This document shows, piece after piece, positions 16,907 to 24,872 of a stretch of DNA of 64,000 bases (the stretch's first letter is position 1; each line of letters starts with the position of its first letter). Source of the stretch: Mycetocola miduiensis (GTDB lineage: Bacteria > Actinomycetota > Actinomycetes > Actinomycetales > Microbacteriaceae); NCBI RefSeq assembly GCF_900115155.1, contig NZ_FOVM01000006.1:62001-126000 (forward strand). The letters run 5' to 3'. The notes under the pieces were generated by a model. The model ran no database searches, was not told the DNA's origin, and saw nothing but the letters and a program-made list of their open reading frames with translations. The position numbers and the translations under genes were made by a program.

Positions 16907-17710
16907 TTAAAGCTGCCCGAGCAGTTCCCCGACCGCCAGACCCGTTGATGCGTCGGCCAGATTCACGAGCCGCAGCCCGACATCCGTCCCGATCGGTTCC
17001 CGTTGCCCGCCAGAGTGCACCACGAAATCGCCGACCACCGTCAGCTGGCTCGCGTGGCAGCGAAGCGCAGCGGTGACCACGTCGACGTGTGAGGTCAGCG
17101 AGAACCACTCGGCGTCGGCGGCGGGGGCCTCCAGCAGTTCGGCGAACGGAATCCCCAGCAGAGCGGATGCCGTCAGTGCGGCATCCCGGATTCGAACGTG
17201 ATCGGGGTGGCCGTATCCGCCGCCGGAATCGTAGCTGATCACGAGCGATGGCCGCTCCACGGTGAGCAGTGCAGCGACGTCATCGACCACCTCGCCGAGC
17301 GGCGCGACGGAGAGGGCGTCGGCATCCGCGTCGTCCGCCGGACCCGCCAGCCCGGGCCGAATCCAGGCCATGCCCGAGTCCCGGTAGCGTCGCGGAGGCA
17401 GCCCGGCGCAACGCGCCGGTGCCTCGCCGAGCCAGTACTGCGCAGAGACCCCGAGCGCAGCGACCGCGCCGGCCAGCTCGTCCTCGCGGGCGCAGGTCAG
17501 GGCATCCGCATCGGTCGAAGCGGGCAGCGCACCAGCCACGATTTCGCCGCGTTCGCCGCGGGATGCCGTCAGCACCGTCACCCGGACCCCTCGCGCCACC
17601 AGTTCCGCGATAAGCCCACCCGAGGCGAGCGTTTCGTCGTCGGGGTGCGCGTGCGCGAACAGGACCGAGGTGACGCCGTCGAGAATGCCGGGCACCGACA
17701 GTGCGCTCAC
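16907..17710 (-). CDS. PIG-L/MshB-family zinc-dependent deacetylase
   Basis: 267 residues from a GTG complementary to 17708-17710, with a GAGG ribosome site upstream. The zinc and catalytic motif AHPDDE is near residue 21, and the second histidine motif GHPDHVRIRD near residue 165. Relatives deacetylate GlcNAc-linked compounds, including mycothiol precursors and glycolipids. The start overlaps the stop of an upstream 64-codon glycosyltransferase scrap (GTGA), so a glycosyltransferase-deacetylase pair probably existed. Whether this is the mycothiol enzyme cannot be decided. Confidence 0.8.
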   Translation of the reverse strand: MSALSVPGILDGVTSVLFAHAHPDDETLASGGLIAELVARGVRVTVLTASRGERGEIVAGALPASTDADALTCAREDELAGAVAALGVSAQYWLGEAPARCAGLPPRRYRDSGMAWIRPGLAGPADDADADALSVAPLGEVVDDVAALLTVERPSLVISYDSGGGYGHPDHVRIRDAALTASALLGIPFAELLEAPAADAEWFSLTSHVDVVTAALRCHASQLTVVGDFVVHSGGQREPIGTDVGLRLVNLADASTGLAVGELLGQL

Positions 17711-17901
17711 GAAGCAACCTCGGTGCGCGACCCGAGCAGGTGGGTGCGCACGCCGAGCAGGTGGGTGTGGATGTCGGCCGTCGCTGTGGCGGTCCGGTCC
17801 CACGGAAGAGAAAAGGCGTGGGCGCGCCCAGCGGCACCGAGCCGGGCGGACTGCGTGTCGTCCTCGGGAAGAAGGCTCATCAGGGCGATACGGAGGGGCA
17901 C
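17707..17901 (-). pseudogene. Glycosyltransferase C-terminal remnant
   Basis: A 64-codon open frame whose middle, ARLGAAGRAHAFSLPWDRTATATAD, has the typical pattern near the C-terminus of GT4 glycosyltransferases. The first codons (MPLRIALMSLLPE) might be the original N-terminus, joined to the tail by an internal deletion. The catalytic domains are absent. Its TGA overlaps the deacetylase GTG by four bases, so reading it may still be needed to translate the deacetylase. Confidence 0.5.
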
Positions 17902-18080
17902 TCCGTGAGTTTACGGGGGCTGGCTGGGTGTTCCTTCGGTGCCCTCCGTGGTCGAGTGCCCCGCGCTGCACCGCTCTCGCGAGGCGCGACTTCACCCATT
18001 CCGGATGAAAGCATCCGACGCACCCGGTGGAATTGACCGGAACGCGTGAAGTGAGAGCGGGTCTCAGTGGGCGGGCAACG

Positions 18081-18115
18081 AAAAGGGCGGGGTGCCTCCC
18101 GGCACTCCCGCCCCC
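18081..18115 (-). terminator. Rho-independent terminator of the M28 peptidase gene
   Basis: On the minus strand, about 15 bases after the peptidase stop, GGGCGGGAGTGCC pairs with GGCACCCCGCCC (one bulge), followed by TTTT. A GC-rich stem with a U-run is a classical intrinsic terminator. Confidence 0.75.
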
Positions 18116-18130
18116 GTTCAGACGGTGGGA

Positions 18131-19732
18131 CTAGTCGTCAGCACCGTGCGAGTGACCGCCGCCGCTACCGGTGGTGCCCTCAGGACCAGCCGGAGCTGGC
18201 AGCCGGACACCGCCGACGACGTTCTTGCCGACCACACCGTTGACCGACTCCGTCGAGTACGAGTACACGAGGACGGCGAGCGCGATGGCGTCGATGTTCA
18301 CGTCGAGCGCCTCCATGCTGATGTTGTCGATGTCATCGCAGGCCTGGTGGTAGCACTGGTCAAGCGACTCACCTGCGACACCGCCCCAGATTGCCTGCTG
18401 CTCGTCGGTCTTGATTTCCTCGGCGCCCGTGAACAGACCACCGGCCGGAATTCCGTTCAGGATGAACGCCTCGTAGTCGCTACGTCCGCTGAACTCGGCG
18501 TCGTCATACGGCACGCCGACGCTGGTGAAGTAGCTCTCGAAGAGGTCCTCGATCGCGACCGATCCTTCTGGAACGACTACAGGAGCCGGGAAGGAGGACT
18601 CGTCACCGTCGTACACCATGAAGATGTAGTTGGGCGAAGCGACCATGTCGAAGTTCAGGTACAGCGCGATGCGGTCGCGCTCAGCCTGGCTCAGGCCGGC
18701 GACGTACTCTGCCGATCCGATCAGCCCTGCTTCTTCAGCACCCCAGAACGCGAGGCGGATGGTGTTCTCTGGCTTGAGCTTCGACATTGCCTGGGCGATC
18801 TCGAGCAGCGAAGCGGATCCGCTGCCGTTGTCGTTGATTCCAGGGCCTGCCTGCACAGAGTCGAGGTGCGCGCCAGCCATCACGATGTTGTCGTTGTTCT
18901 TGCCAGGCAACTCCGCAATGACGTTCTTCTGCGGACGCTCCTCAGGCATGGGCACCATCACGTGAGCGGTCGATCCAGCCTGTGCCAGCGCGACACCCTG
19001 CGGGTAGCTCGCGCCGACCACGGGGATACCGACGATGTTCGACCCACCGAGGGTGCCGACGATGAGGTCCTGTCGGTCGGCAGTGTCAGCGTCACCAGCG
19101 TTGAAGATGATGACACCGGATGCGCCGGCCGCCTCAGCGTTCAATGCCTTGTCGGCAAACGGGCAGGTTCCGCGCTGGATGAGCGCGATGTTGCCCGCCG
19201 GGAAGCCTGCGAAGTCGGCGGCTTCACAGCCGCTCGTGTTGGTGTTCGGCGTGGTGAGTTGCACGTCGACCGGTGTGACGTCTGCCGTCACATCGCCCGG
19301 GCCGCTGCCGGTGAACGGGCCTGTGGGGTACTCGGCAGCCACGGGCGTGAGCTGTTCGAGAGTCGACGGCCCCACGTAGGTGAACGGGAACTCGTCGATG
19401 GTGACATTCCATCCAGCCGCTTGGAGAGTCTCGACGACGTAGTCGACACTCGCCTCATAGCCGGGGAGGCCGGCCGCGCGGTTGCCGCCGTTAGCATCCG
19501 CGATCGCCTGGAGCGCCTCAAGGTGCTCCAGAGCTCCGTCGGCGTCGACGCAGACAAGGAGCTGCTTGATGGTGTTGTTGTTTCGCTTCTCGCAAGCCTG
19601 CGAGGAGCCCGGTGTGCCGGAACCGGGTGCGGCGAACGCGGCCCCGGTCGGGACAAGCGCGAAAGCGGCCAGCGTCGCTGTAGCGACCACCGCCGTTCGT
19701 GCTCGTCTCGAAAGTGTGGCAGTTGACTTCAT
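18131..19732 (-). CDS. Secreted M28-family aminopeptidase with PA domain
   Basis: 533 residues from the ATG complementary to 19730-19732, behind AAAGGGAG. A Sec signal (RRARTAVVATATLAAFAL, AFAA) ends near residue 35. A PA domain (IALIQRGTCPFADKALNAE, residues about 190-260) is inserted before the M28 core. The zinc ligands are visible as GAHLDSV, INDNGSG, WGAEEAGL and FDMVASP. The C-terminus ends His-rich (GGGHSHGADD). It is an exported aminopeptidase, probably for scavenging peptides. It has its own terminator and no operon partner. Confidence 0.9.
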   Translation of the reverse strand: MKSTATLSRRARTAVVATATLAAFALVPTGAAFAAPGSGTPGSSQACEKRNNNTIKQLLVCVDADGALEHLEALQAIADANGGNRAAGLPGYEASVDYVVETLQAAGWNVTIDEFPFTYVGPSTLEQLTPVAAEYPTGPFTGSGPGDVTADVTPVDVQLTTPNTNTSGCEAADFAGFPAGNIALIQRGTCPFADKALNAEAAGASGVIIFNAGDADTADRQDLIVGTLGGSNIVGIPVVGASYPQGVALAQAGSTAHVMVPMPEERPQKNVIAELPGKNNDNIVMAGAHLDSVQAGPGINDNGSGSASLLEIAQAMSKLKPENTIRLAFWGAEEAGLIGSAEYVAGLSQAERDRIALYLNFDMVASPNYIFMVYDGDESSFPAPVVVPEGSVAIEDLFESYFTSVGVPYDDAEFSGRSDYEAFILNGIPAGGLFTGAEEIKTDEQQAIWGGVAGESLDQCYHQACDDIDNISMEALDVNIDAIALAVLVYSYSTESVNGVVGKNVVGGVRLPAPAGPEGTTGSGGGHSHGADD

Positions 19733-19904
19733 TGTCTCCCTTTCACTCGGTACCCCTGGTCGGGGCACACGTTGATCGAGAGCATAGGTCGATACTTCGC
19801 GCCCCAACACCCCCCATCTCCAAAAAAGAGGGTCTCGAAAGTCACTGCCGTTCGCCTCCCGGCCTGCCGACATCCTCAGGTTCGAGGGGCACACCCCCCC
19901 CTCG

Positions 19905-19952
19905 TTGGCCGAGCAGCCGACCGAGCGAAGTGAGGCCGGCGTATCGAGACCA
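19905..19952. repeat. REP-like intergenic element, copy 1
   Basis: The block begins TTGGCCGAGCAGCCGACCGA and ends GCGTATCGAGACCA, very similar to the element at 20807-20854. The ends are imperfect inverted repeats (GGTC...GAGACC). Such elements sit at 3' ends of genes in many high-GC actinobacteria. This copy lies at the 3' end of the maleylpyruvate isomerase-like gene. Confidence 0.7.
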
Positions 19953-19960
19953 CCCTCCGC

Positions 19961-20722
19961 TCAAAGCCACCGAGGAGCGGCAGGCACCTCGCCTGTCTCG
20001 GCAGTGACTCCCTCCGATCCGCGCCCGGTCGCCCACGCGGCGAGGGTCGCGGCAGTCCCACTCAAAATGACAGCCGAGGCGGCGTCGCCGGAGGTCACCG
20101 GATCATCGCGATCAAACGATCGAAGCACAAACGACGGAAGTGATTCTGCTGCTCGGCGCGCGTCCCACCCGCCCAGCACCTCCGCCAGCAGGCGGTCGAT
20201 CACGTCCTCGGGAAAATCGGCGAAACGGGCACCGGTGTTGAGGTCGACAGCGTGGATCCACACCTCCCGCGCCCGCATCCATGCCGTCTCCGACGCCGGA
20301 ATCGGCTTGCCCTGGGCACTCCGCACCTCATGCGACCAGGCATCCGGTTCGAGGTTCCGCCACGCGGCGTCGAGCAGTGACGCCGAAGAGTGAGACAGCT
20401 CGCGCAGCTCTTCAGAGGGAAGCAGCACTGCGGATGCGATGTCGTCGTTGCGTTGGGTGGGGGAGTTGTACATCGGCGTTTCAACGCCGGTTGCGGCCCA
20501 GGCAGCAAGGTTGGCGAGTGCTCGAGCGTTGAGCCCGACGTGCGCGATCACGTGCCTCCGGGTCCAGCCGGGGAGCGCCGATTCCGCGTCGAGGTCCGCG
20601 TCGCTGAGTGCGTTGAGTTTCCGGTCGAAATAGGCCTGACCCTGGTGGACGAGGCGCAGCTGTGCCGTCGGGGTGGCATCCTGCAGCTGATTTTCGGTGT
20701 GGCCCTGATCGGCGAACGTCAT
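19961..20722 (-). CDS. Mycothiol-dependent maleylpyruvate isomerase family protein
   Basis: A 253-residue protein. The N-terminal DinB-like metal domain has ALPGWTRRHVIAHVGLNARAL (histidine near residue 60) and REVWIHAVDL (histidine near residue 150), the positions used for metal binding by the mycothiol-dependent isomerase. The C-terminal MDMPI domain follows. The enzyme isomerises maleylpyruvate to fumarylpyruvate in gentisate breakdown, but no gentisate genes lie nearby, so another thiol-dependent role is possible. Confidence 0.85.
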   Translation of the reverse strand: MTFADQGHTENQLQDATPTAQLRLVHQGQAYFDRKLNALSDADLDAESALPGWTRRHVIAHVGLNARALANLAAWAATGVETPMYNSPTQRNDDIASAVLLPSEELRELSHSSASLLDAAWRNLEPDAWSHEVRSAQGKPIPASETAWMRAREVWIHAVDLNTGARFADFPEDVIDRLLAEVLGGWDARRAAESLPSFVLRSFDRDDPVTSGDAASAVILSGTAATLAAWATGRGSEGVTAETGEVPAAPRWL

Positions 20723-20806
20723 GTGAACTCCTGGTTGCAGTCGACCCCGCCTGGCGGATGGAGAGGGTCAGCTTACGCCGCTTCGGGGCGCCTCCGCTGG
20801 TCGCTA

Positions 20807-20854
20807 TTGGTCGAGTAGCTGACCGAGCGAAGCGAAGCCAGCGTATCGAGACCA
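20807..20854. repeat. REP-like intergenic element, copy 2
   Basis: Starts TTGGTCGAGTAGCTGACCGA and ends GCGTATCGAGACCAG; the ends are imperfect inverted repeats. It lies in the 319-base gap 20723-21041, which otherwise shows only the AroE-like gene's leader. A shortened version (CTGGTCGAGTATCGAGTATC) is at 21870-21889. Confidence 0.75.
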
Positions 20855-21041
20855 GGGCACACCACCTCAGCCACCGGTGTCGACTGAGCGCGTCCCTCGT
20901 CCCTCGGTCGCCGCCGCATCGAACCCGTGGTCGTGACGGATGGCTGACGTCGACCCGGCGCGTAGTTTGACCCGCAGACAGCGGATACCCTCGGTGGTAC
21001 TCGCCCCTATCTGTTCGAACCAAACCCCCAGGAGCCACCGC

Positions 21042-21860
21042 ATGCCAATTCTTAACAAAGACATGCAGGTTTGCATCTCGCTGTCCGGACGCCCGAGCAA
21101 CCTGGGCACCCGCTTTCACAACTACCTCTACGACCTCCTCGGGCTGAACTTCGTCTATAAGGCGTTCACCACCGATGACCTCGAGGGAGCCGTGCGGGGC
21201 ATCCGTGCCCTCGGTATTCGCGGCTGCTCCGTCTCCATGCCGTTCAAGGAAGCCATCATCCCGTTCCTCGACGAACTCGGGCCGTCGGCGCGAGCCATCG
21301 AATCCGTCAACACCGTCGTCAACGACAACGGGAGGCTGCGCGCGCTGAACACGGATTTCGAGGCCGTCGCGACCATCCTCCGCGAGGGCGATTTCGATCG
21401 CACGCAGCCGGTGCTCGTCCGTGGGTCGGGAGGCATGGGCAAGGCCGTCGTTGCGGCTTTCCGCGAGGTCGGATTCGACGACCTCACGGTGCTTGCGAGA
21501 AATGCGGATGCCGGTCGCGCGCTTGCCGACAAGTACGGCTACTCGTTCGCCAGGGAACGCCCCGATCGCGAGTTCGGGATGCTCGTGAATGTGACGCCGC
21601 TGGGAATGCAGGGCAGCGACTCCGAGGCGCTGGCGTTCGATGAGGCGGCGATCCGCGCCGCGTCGACGGTATTCGATGTCGTCGCGTTCCCGAGCCGCAC
21701 GCCGCTGATCCGGCGGGCGGAGGAGCTCGGCAAGGTGATCCGGACGGGTGCGGAGGTGGTGGCGCTGCAGGCGGCGTTGCAGTTCAAGGAGTACACGGGG
21801 GTGTCGGTCTCCGCCGACCTCGTCCGGGAGGCGTCAGAGTTTTCGCGAGCGGAGGCGTAG
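21042..21860 (+). CDS. Shikimate dehydrogenase-like (AroE family) protein
   Basis: 272 residues from ATG 21042, with AGGAG seven bases upstream; the frame is open from 20940 but the upstream part overlaps the repeat region. AroE features are the lysine in SVSMPFKEAI, NTDFEA (catalytic aspartate) and the nucleotide loop GSGGMGKAV, plus a C-terminal QF.Y-type helix. The shikimate-binding start (SLSGRPSNLGTRFHNYLY) differs from the usual GNPI.HS.SP.HN. It is therefore an AroE-like paralogue whose substrate may be shikimate, quinate or something else. Confidence 0.8.
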   Translation: MPILNKDMQVCISLSGRPSNLGTRFHNYLYDLLGLNFVYKAFTTDDLEGAVRGIRALGIRGCSVSMPFKEAIIPFLDELGPSARAIESVNTVVNDNGRLRALNTDFEAVATILREGDFDRTQPVLVRGSGGMGKAVVAAFREVGFDDLTVLARNADAGRALADKYGYSFARERPDREFGMLVNVTPLGMQGSDSEALAFDEAAIRAASTVFDVVAFPSRTPLIRRAEELGKVIRTGAEVVALQAALQFKEYTGVSVSADLVREASEFSRAEA

Positions 21861-21904
21861 AGCGCACACCTGCTGGTCGAGTATCGAGTATCCGGCAAAG
21901 CATC

Positions 21905-22105
21905 ATGAGCACAACGGCGAACAAGGCATGGCTCGACGACCTCGTGCTCGAGCTGCGGCTCGCCGACGTCAGCGGTGCCGACATCGGCGACGCGGTCGCG
22001 ACCGCTGAGGAGTTCCTCGCCGATTCCAACGAAACCGCGACGGATGCCTTCGGCCCGGCCCGCGACTACGCCCGGTCGCTGAATCTTCACCCCTTCCAGG
22101 GGTGA
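21905..22105 (+). CDS. HAAS-like N-terminal half of a split membrane protein
   Basis: 66 codons from ATG 21905. WLDDLVLELRLADVSGADIGDAV and FGPARDYARSL match the HAAS (heat-adaptation/signalling accessory) helical domain and the related locus at 11778. The frame ends in a TGA that overlaps the next GTG as GTGA (22102-22105), inside a perfect hairpin. It was probably one gene with the following ORF. It may be a frameshift mutation or a coupled split gene. Confidence 0.6.
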   Translation: MSTTANKAWLDDLVLELRLADVSGADIGDAVATAEEFLADSNETATDAFGPARDYARSLNLHPFQG

Positions 22106-22107
22106 AG
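22085..22107 (+). promoter_or_regulatory. Perfect 9-bp hairpin over the stop/start overlap
   Basis: CTTCACCCC (22085-22093), loop TTCCA, GGGGTGAAG (22099-22107). The 3' arm contains the GTGA that is both stop of the HAAS ORF and start of the membrane ORF. The hairpin could affect re-initiation or frameshifting, or could mark the mutation that split the gene. Confidence 0.65.
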
Positions 22108-22611
22108 GGCGACGTTTCCCGTGCCATCATCAGCGGTCTCGTGAGCCTGGTCGGGTTCTTCGCTGTTGTATTCGCCGCCCCGGCAGCGCTCATGGGCAAC
22201 CTCGTCGAGATCCGGGCATCGCACATCTCGCTGAGCGTGATGGCTCTCGTGCTCCTGATGTTGGCGCCGCTCGTGTTTCCGGTGATCGCCCGGGCTCGAA
22301 GGTGGACGCTCTTTACTGCCGGGTTCGCGCTTTTCGCCGTGCAGGCTACCGTTGAGTTGACCCTGCGTCACATCGTGCGTTTCGAGGTGTCGGGCTTGCC
22401 TATCGCTCTCGTCGGCGCTGTGGTTCTGATCGGTGCTGCGCCGTGGGCGGCGTTCCGTCCGGGCACCGAAGCGGAGCCCGTGCGGGCACCGCTGACGAAG
22501 CCGGCGACCGCAACTGGATGGTCGCGGTTCGTTACGGTGCTGCCGAACTGGATCCTTGTGGTGGCGGCGGCATTCTTCGTTGCGGTAGATCTGTTGCTAC
22601 TGCAGACGTAG
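22102..22611 (+). CDS. Membrane half of the split HAAS protein
   Basis: A 169-residue polytopic membrane protein with about five hydrophobic segments (GLVSLVGFFAVVFAAPAAL, LSVMALVLLMLAPLVF, LFTAGFALFAVQ, IALVGAVVLIGAAPW, VLPNWILVVAAAFFVAVDLLLL). The last 90 residues align with the 3' half of the decayed locus at 11778-12246. The start is GTG 22102, overlapping the preceding stop. It is likely coupled to the HAAS ORF. The function is unknown. Confidence 0.6.
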   Translation: MKGDVSRAIISGLVSLVGFFAVVFAAPAALMGNLVEIRASHISLSVMALVLLMLAPLVFPVIARARRWTLFTAGFALFAVQATVELTLRHIVRFEVSGLPIALVGAVVLIGAAPWAAFRPGTEAEPVRAPLTKPATATGWSRFVTVLPNWILVVAAAFFVAVDLLLLQT

Positions 22612-22694
22612 TCGACCTCGCCCGGCGGAGACCTGGTTCACTGCTCCTTCGGCGACCTTTGCCTTGGGCGGGTGCACGAAGCTCGCCGACAGCG

Positions 22695-23432
22695 TTACGT
22701 CGAGACCTGAATGATCGGGATGGGGAACTGTGAGGCACGCAGCGGATCAAGAAGATCGTCTGTAATCCCGGCTGTGAAATCGTCCATCTCAAGAACCCTG
22801 AAAAGCGCTTCGCGGCCGAACTTAGAACTGTCTGCGACGAAGAATGCTTCCTTCGCGATGGAGCGCATAAGTCGCTTCAGCTCAACCTCGTAGCTGCTCG
22901 TGTTGTACAGCCCGTCGTGGTTGACCGTGTCGGCGCCGAAGATTGCCACGTCGACCCTCAAATTGGAGAGTTGGAGAACAGACGCCGGCCCCCACATTGT
23001 GTAAATGTCGGGCAGCAATTCTCCTCCGATGAACACGAGGTGCGCGGATCGCTTTTGAGCGATCTCCATTGCGATACGAAGATCGTTGGTCACAACGGTA
23101 AGGCGGCGTTTCGTTAAGTGACGGGCAACTTCGAGCGTGGTCGTGCCGCCGTCAAGTAGGACCGTTTGGCCGTCGAGGATTCTCTCGGCCATCGCCTTAC
23201 CGATCGCAGACTTCTCTGCGAGGTGCAACTCCTCCTTGAACTGGTGCGGAGTCTCGGACTGTTTGACGGGGATAGCGCCGCCGTGAGTGCGCTGGACCAG
23301 GTCCATCGCTTCGAGTCGTTCGAGGTCACGGCGAACGGTAGATGCGGTTACCGAAAAGCGCTCGGCGAGGGAGTTGACAGATTGAAAGCCTTCATCTTTC
23401 AGGATCTCAACGATTTCTGCTTGGCGTGACAC
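22695..23432 (-). CDS. DeoR-family sugar-operon regulator
   Basis: A 245-residue protein with the DeoR helix-turn-helix VNSLAERFSVTASTVRRDLERLE (residues 18-40) and a DeoR C-terminal sensor domain (VLLDGGTTTLEVARHL, FIGGELLPDIYT, IFGADTVNHDGLYN), which binds sugar phosphates. It is divergent from the DhaKL/ABC operon across a 313-base gap with a strong promoter and inverted repeats, so it should control that operon in response to a phosphorylated intermediate. Confidence 0.9.
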   Translation of the reverse strand: MSRQAEIVEILKDEGFQSVNSLAERFSVTASTVRRDLERLEAMDLVQRTHGGAIPVKQSETPHQFKEELHLAEKSAIGKAMAERILDGQTVLLDGGTTTLEVARHLTKRRLTVVTNDLRIAMEIAQKRSAHLVFIGGELLPDIYTMWGPASVLQLSNLRVDVAIFGADTVNHDGLYNTSSYEVELKRLMRSIAKEAFFVADSSKFGREALFRVLEMDDFTAGITDDLLDPLRASQFPIPIIQVST

Positions 23433-23621
23433 ATTTCACCTCCTTGGGAAAGTCCTCTTCGGAGAGTAACCGATTGTTACTCTTCTCTGCGCGAAAACGC
23501 GCAAAAACCACAGCTCTTTCCCACGCTGGTCTCCCCAAAACGCGCCGGAGGACCGCGCAGGGGCGTCGAGCGTCCCCATACGATCATGTTCATCGCTGCA
23601 TTTTGCACATAAGTGCGCAAC

Positions 23622-23676
23622 CTCTGCGCGTTATCGCTTGACAGTGTTGCATATACGCGATAATTTCATCGCAGAG
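23622..23676 (+). promoter_or_regulatory. Strong promoter with nested inverted repeats (DeoR control region)
   Basis: TTGACA at 23638-23643 and TAATTT at 23661-23666 are separated by exactly 17 bases. Around them are CTCTGCG (23622-23628) with CGCAGAG (23670-23676), and TTATCGC (23631-23637) with GCGATAA (23657-23663). These arms overlap the promoter elements, the expected place for a repressor. The rest of the 313-base gap 23433-23745 holds the regulator's own leader and no gene. Confidence 0.7.
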
Positions 23677-23745
23677 CGCGCACCCCTCGGTGCGTTGCTG
23701 GAGCAACGTGGCCCAGACCCGGACCGTTCACAAAGGAGTAAACGA

Positions 23746-24780
23746 ATGAATCGCAAGCACGCCTTTCGGGGCACTGCACTACTTATGGGAGCATCGCTCG
23801 CCCTCGTCGGCTGCTCGTCAGTAGGCGATGTCGGAAAGGCATCGAGCGGAGAGCAGTCCGCTGAGGACATGGTGATGGTCACCGTGGTCAAGGCCCAGAC
23901 CATTCCGTGGTTTCAGCGGATGGCTGTAGGCGTCGAGGCATTCGCCGAGAGGACCGGTGTCGACGCTCGGCAGGAGGGTGCTGACGACGTTAGCCCCGAA
24001 AAGCAGGTCCAGATCATTCAAGACCTCATCGCGCAACAGCCCACCGCGATCACCGTTGTGCCGAACTCCCCTGAAGCGCTCGGTGCCGTGCTGAAACAGG
24101 CTCGCGACCAAGGAATCATCGTCGTCTCCCACGAGGCATCGGGCATCGAGAACGTCGACATCGACATCGAGGCTTTCGACAACGCGTCTTACGGGTCGGA
24201 AATCATGGACAACCTGGGCGAGTGCATGGGTGGAACCGGGGAGTACGTCCAGTTCGTTGGAGGGCTGACTGCCAAGACCCACATGGAATGGGTCGATGCG
24301 GCTTACAAGAATCAGACCGAAAACTTTCCAGACATGACTCGCGTTGAGACTCCGATCGAGAGCACCGACGACCAGGGAACGGCTTACGAACGCGCCAAAG
24401 AAGTCCTGGCGAAGTACCCGAACATTGCCGGGTTCCAGGGCTCTGCAGGTAACGATGTTCCTGGGATCGCCCGCGCGGTTCAGGAGGCTGGACTCGAGGA
24501 CGAGGTGTGCGTGATGGGGACCTCCATCCCGTCAGTTGCGAACCAGTACCTCGCAGACGGTTCTATCGACAAGATCTTCTTCTGGGACCCGGCTCTCGCG
24601 GGCGAAGCGCAGCTCGCCATCGCGCAGATCCTCGCAGAGGGCGGGACCATCGAGGAAGGCACGGACCTGGGAGTAGAGGGTTACGAGTCGCTCAAGAAGC
24701 TCGAAGGGTTCGACAACGTCTTCGTCGGAGAAGCCTCTGTGGCAGCTGATGCCGAGACGGCCGCGAAGTACGACTTCTAG
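23746..24780 (+). CDS. RbsB-like sugar ABC transporter substrate-binding lipoprotein
   Basis: 344 residues from ATG 23746 behind AAAGGAG. The lipoprotein signal has the lipobox LVGC near residue 22. The rest is a periplasmic-binding-protein-4 fold of the ribose/autoinducer-2 class (TIPWFQRMAVGVEAFAERTG, VVPNSPEALGAVLKQARDQG, GSAGNDVPGIARAVQEAG). It is first in the operon and separated from the ATPase gene by a strong hairpin, consistent with higher expression of the binding protein. The ligand is not evident. Confidence 0.85.
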   Translation: MNRKHAFRGTALLMGASLALVGCSSVGDVGKASSGEQSAEDMVMVTVVKAQTIPWFQRMAVGVEAFAERTGVDARQEGADDVSPEKQVQIIQDLIAQQPTAITVVPNSPEALGAVLKQARDQGIIVVSHEASGIENVDIDIEAFDNASYGSEIMDNLGECMGGTGEYVQFVGGLTAKTHMEWVDAAYKNQTENFPDMTRVETPIESTDDQGTAYERAKEVLAKYPNIAGFQGSAGNDVPGIARAVQEAGLEDEVCVMGTSIPSVANQYLADGSIDKIFFWDPALAGEAQLAIAQILAEGGTIEEGTDLGVEGYESLKKLEGFDNVFVGEASVAADAETAAKYDF

Positions 24781-24812
24781 CCAATCGACCGCGACTTCTC
24801 GCAACCGAGTTC

Positions 24813-24853
24813 AGCAGCGGGGCGCACGCCAAACGGATGTGCGCTCCGCTGCT
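24813..24853 (+). promoter_or_regulatory. Intercistronic hairpin after the binding-protein gene
   Basis: 15-base arms at 24813-24827 (AGCAGCGGGGCGCAC) and 24839-24853 (GTGCGCTCCGCTGCT) pair completely if one G-U pair is allowed, with an 11-base loop. There is no U-tract. It sits in the 92-base gap before the ATPase gene, like the hairpin at 4940-4973 in the other ABC operon. Confidence 0.7.
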
Positions 24854-24872
24854 CGAGTCGAAAGGTAAATCG

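Noticed and set aside
18092-19726. 544-codon open frame on the plus strand
   Set aside because: Antisense to the M28 peptidase gene, which has a signal peptide and zinc motifs; the frame is a high-GC shadow.
19905-20854. Repeats as a possible CRISPR array
   Set aside because: Only two full copies, about 900 bases apart with a gene in between, and imperfect inverted ends; they fit REP-type elements.
23638-24780. Upstream start for the sugar-binding protein at 23638
   Set aside because: This would place the promoter -35 inside the coding region; ATG 23746 has a perfect ribosome site and lipoprotein signal.
24837-24872. Upstream start for the RbsA-like ATPase
   Set aside because: It begins inside the intercistronic hairpin; the ATG at 24873 has AAAGG upstream.
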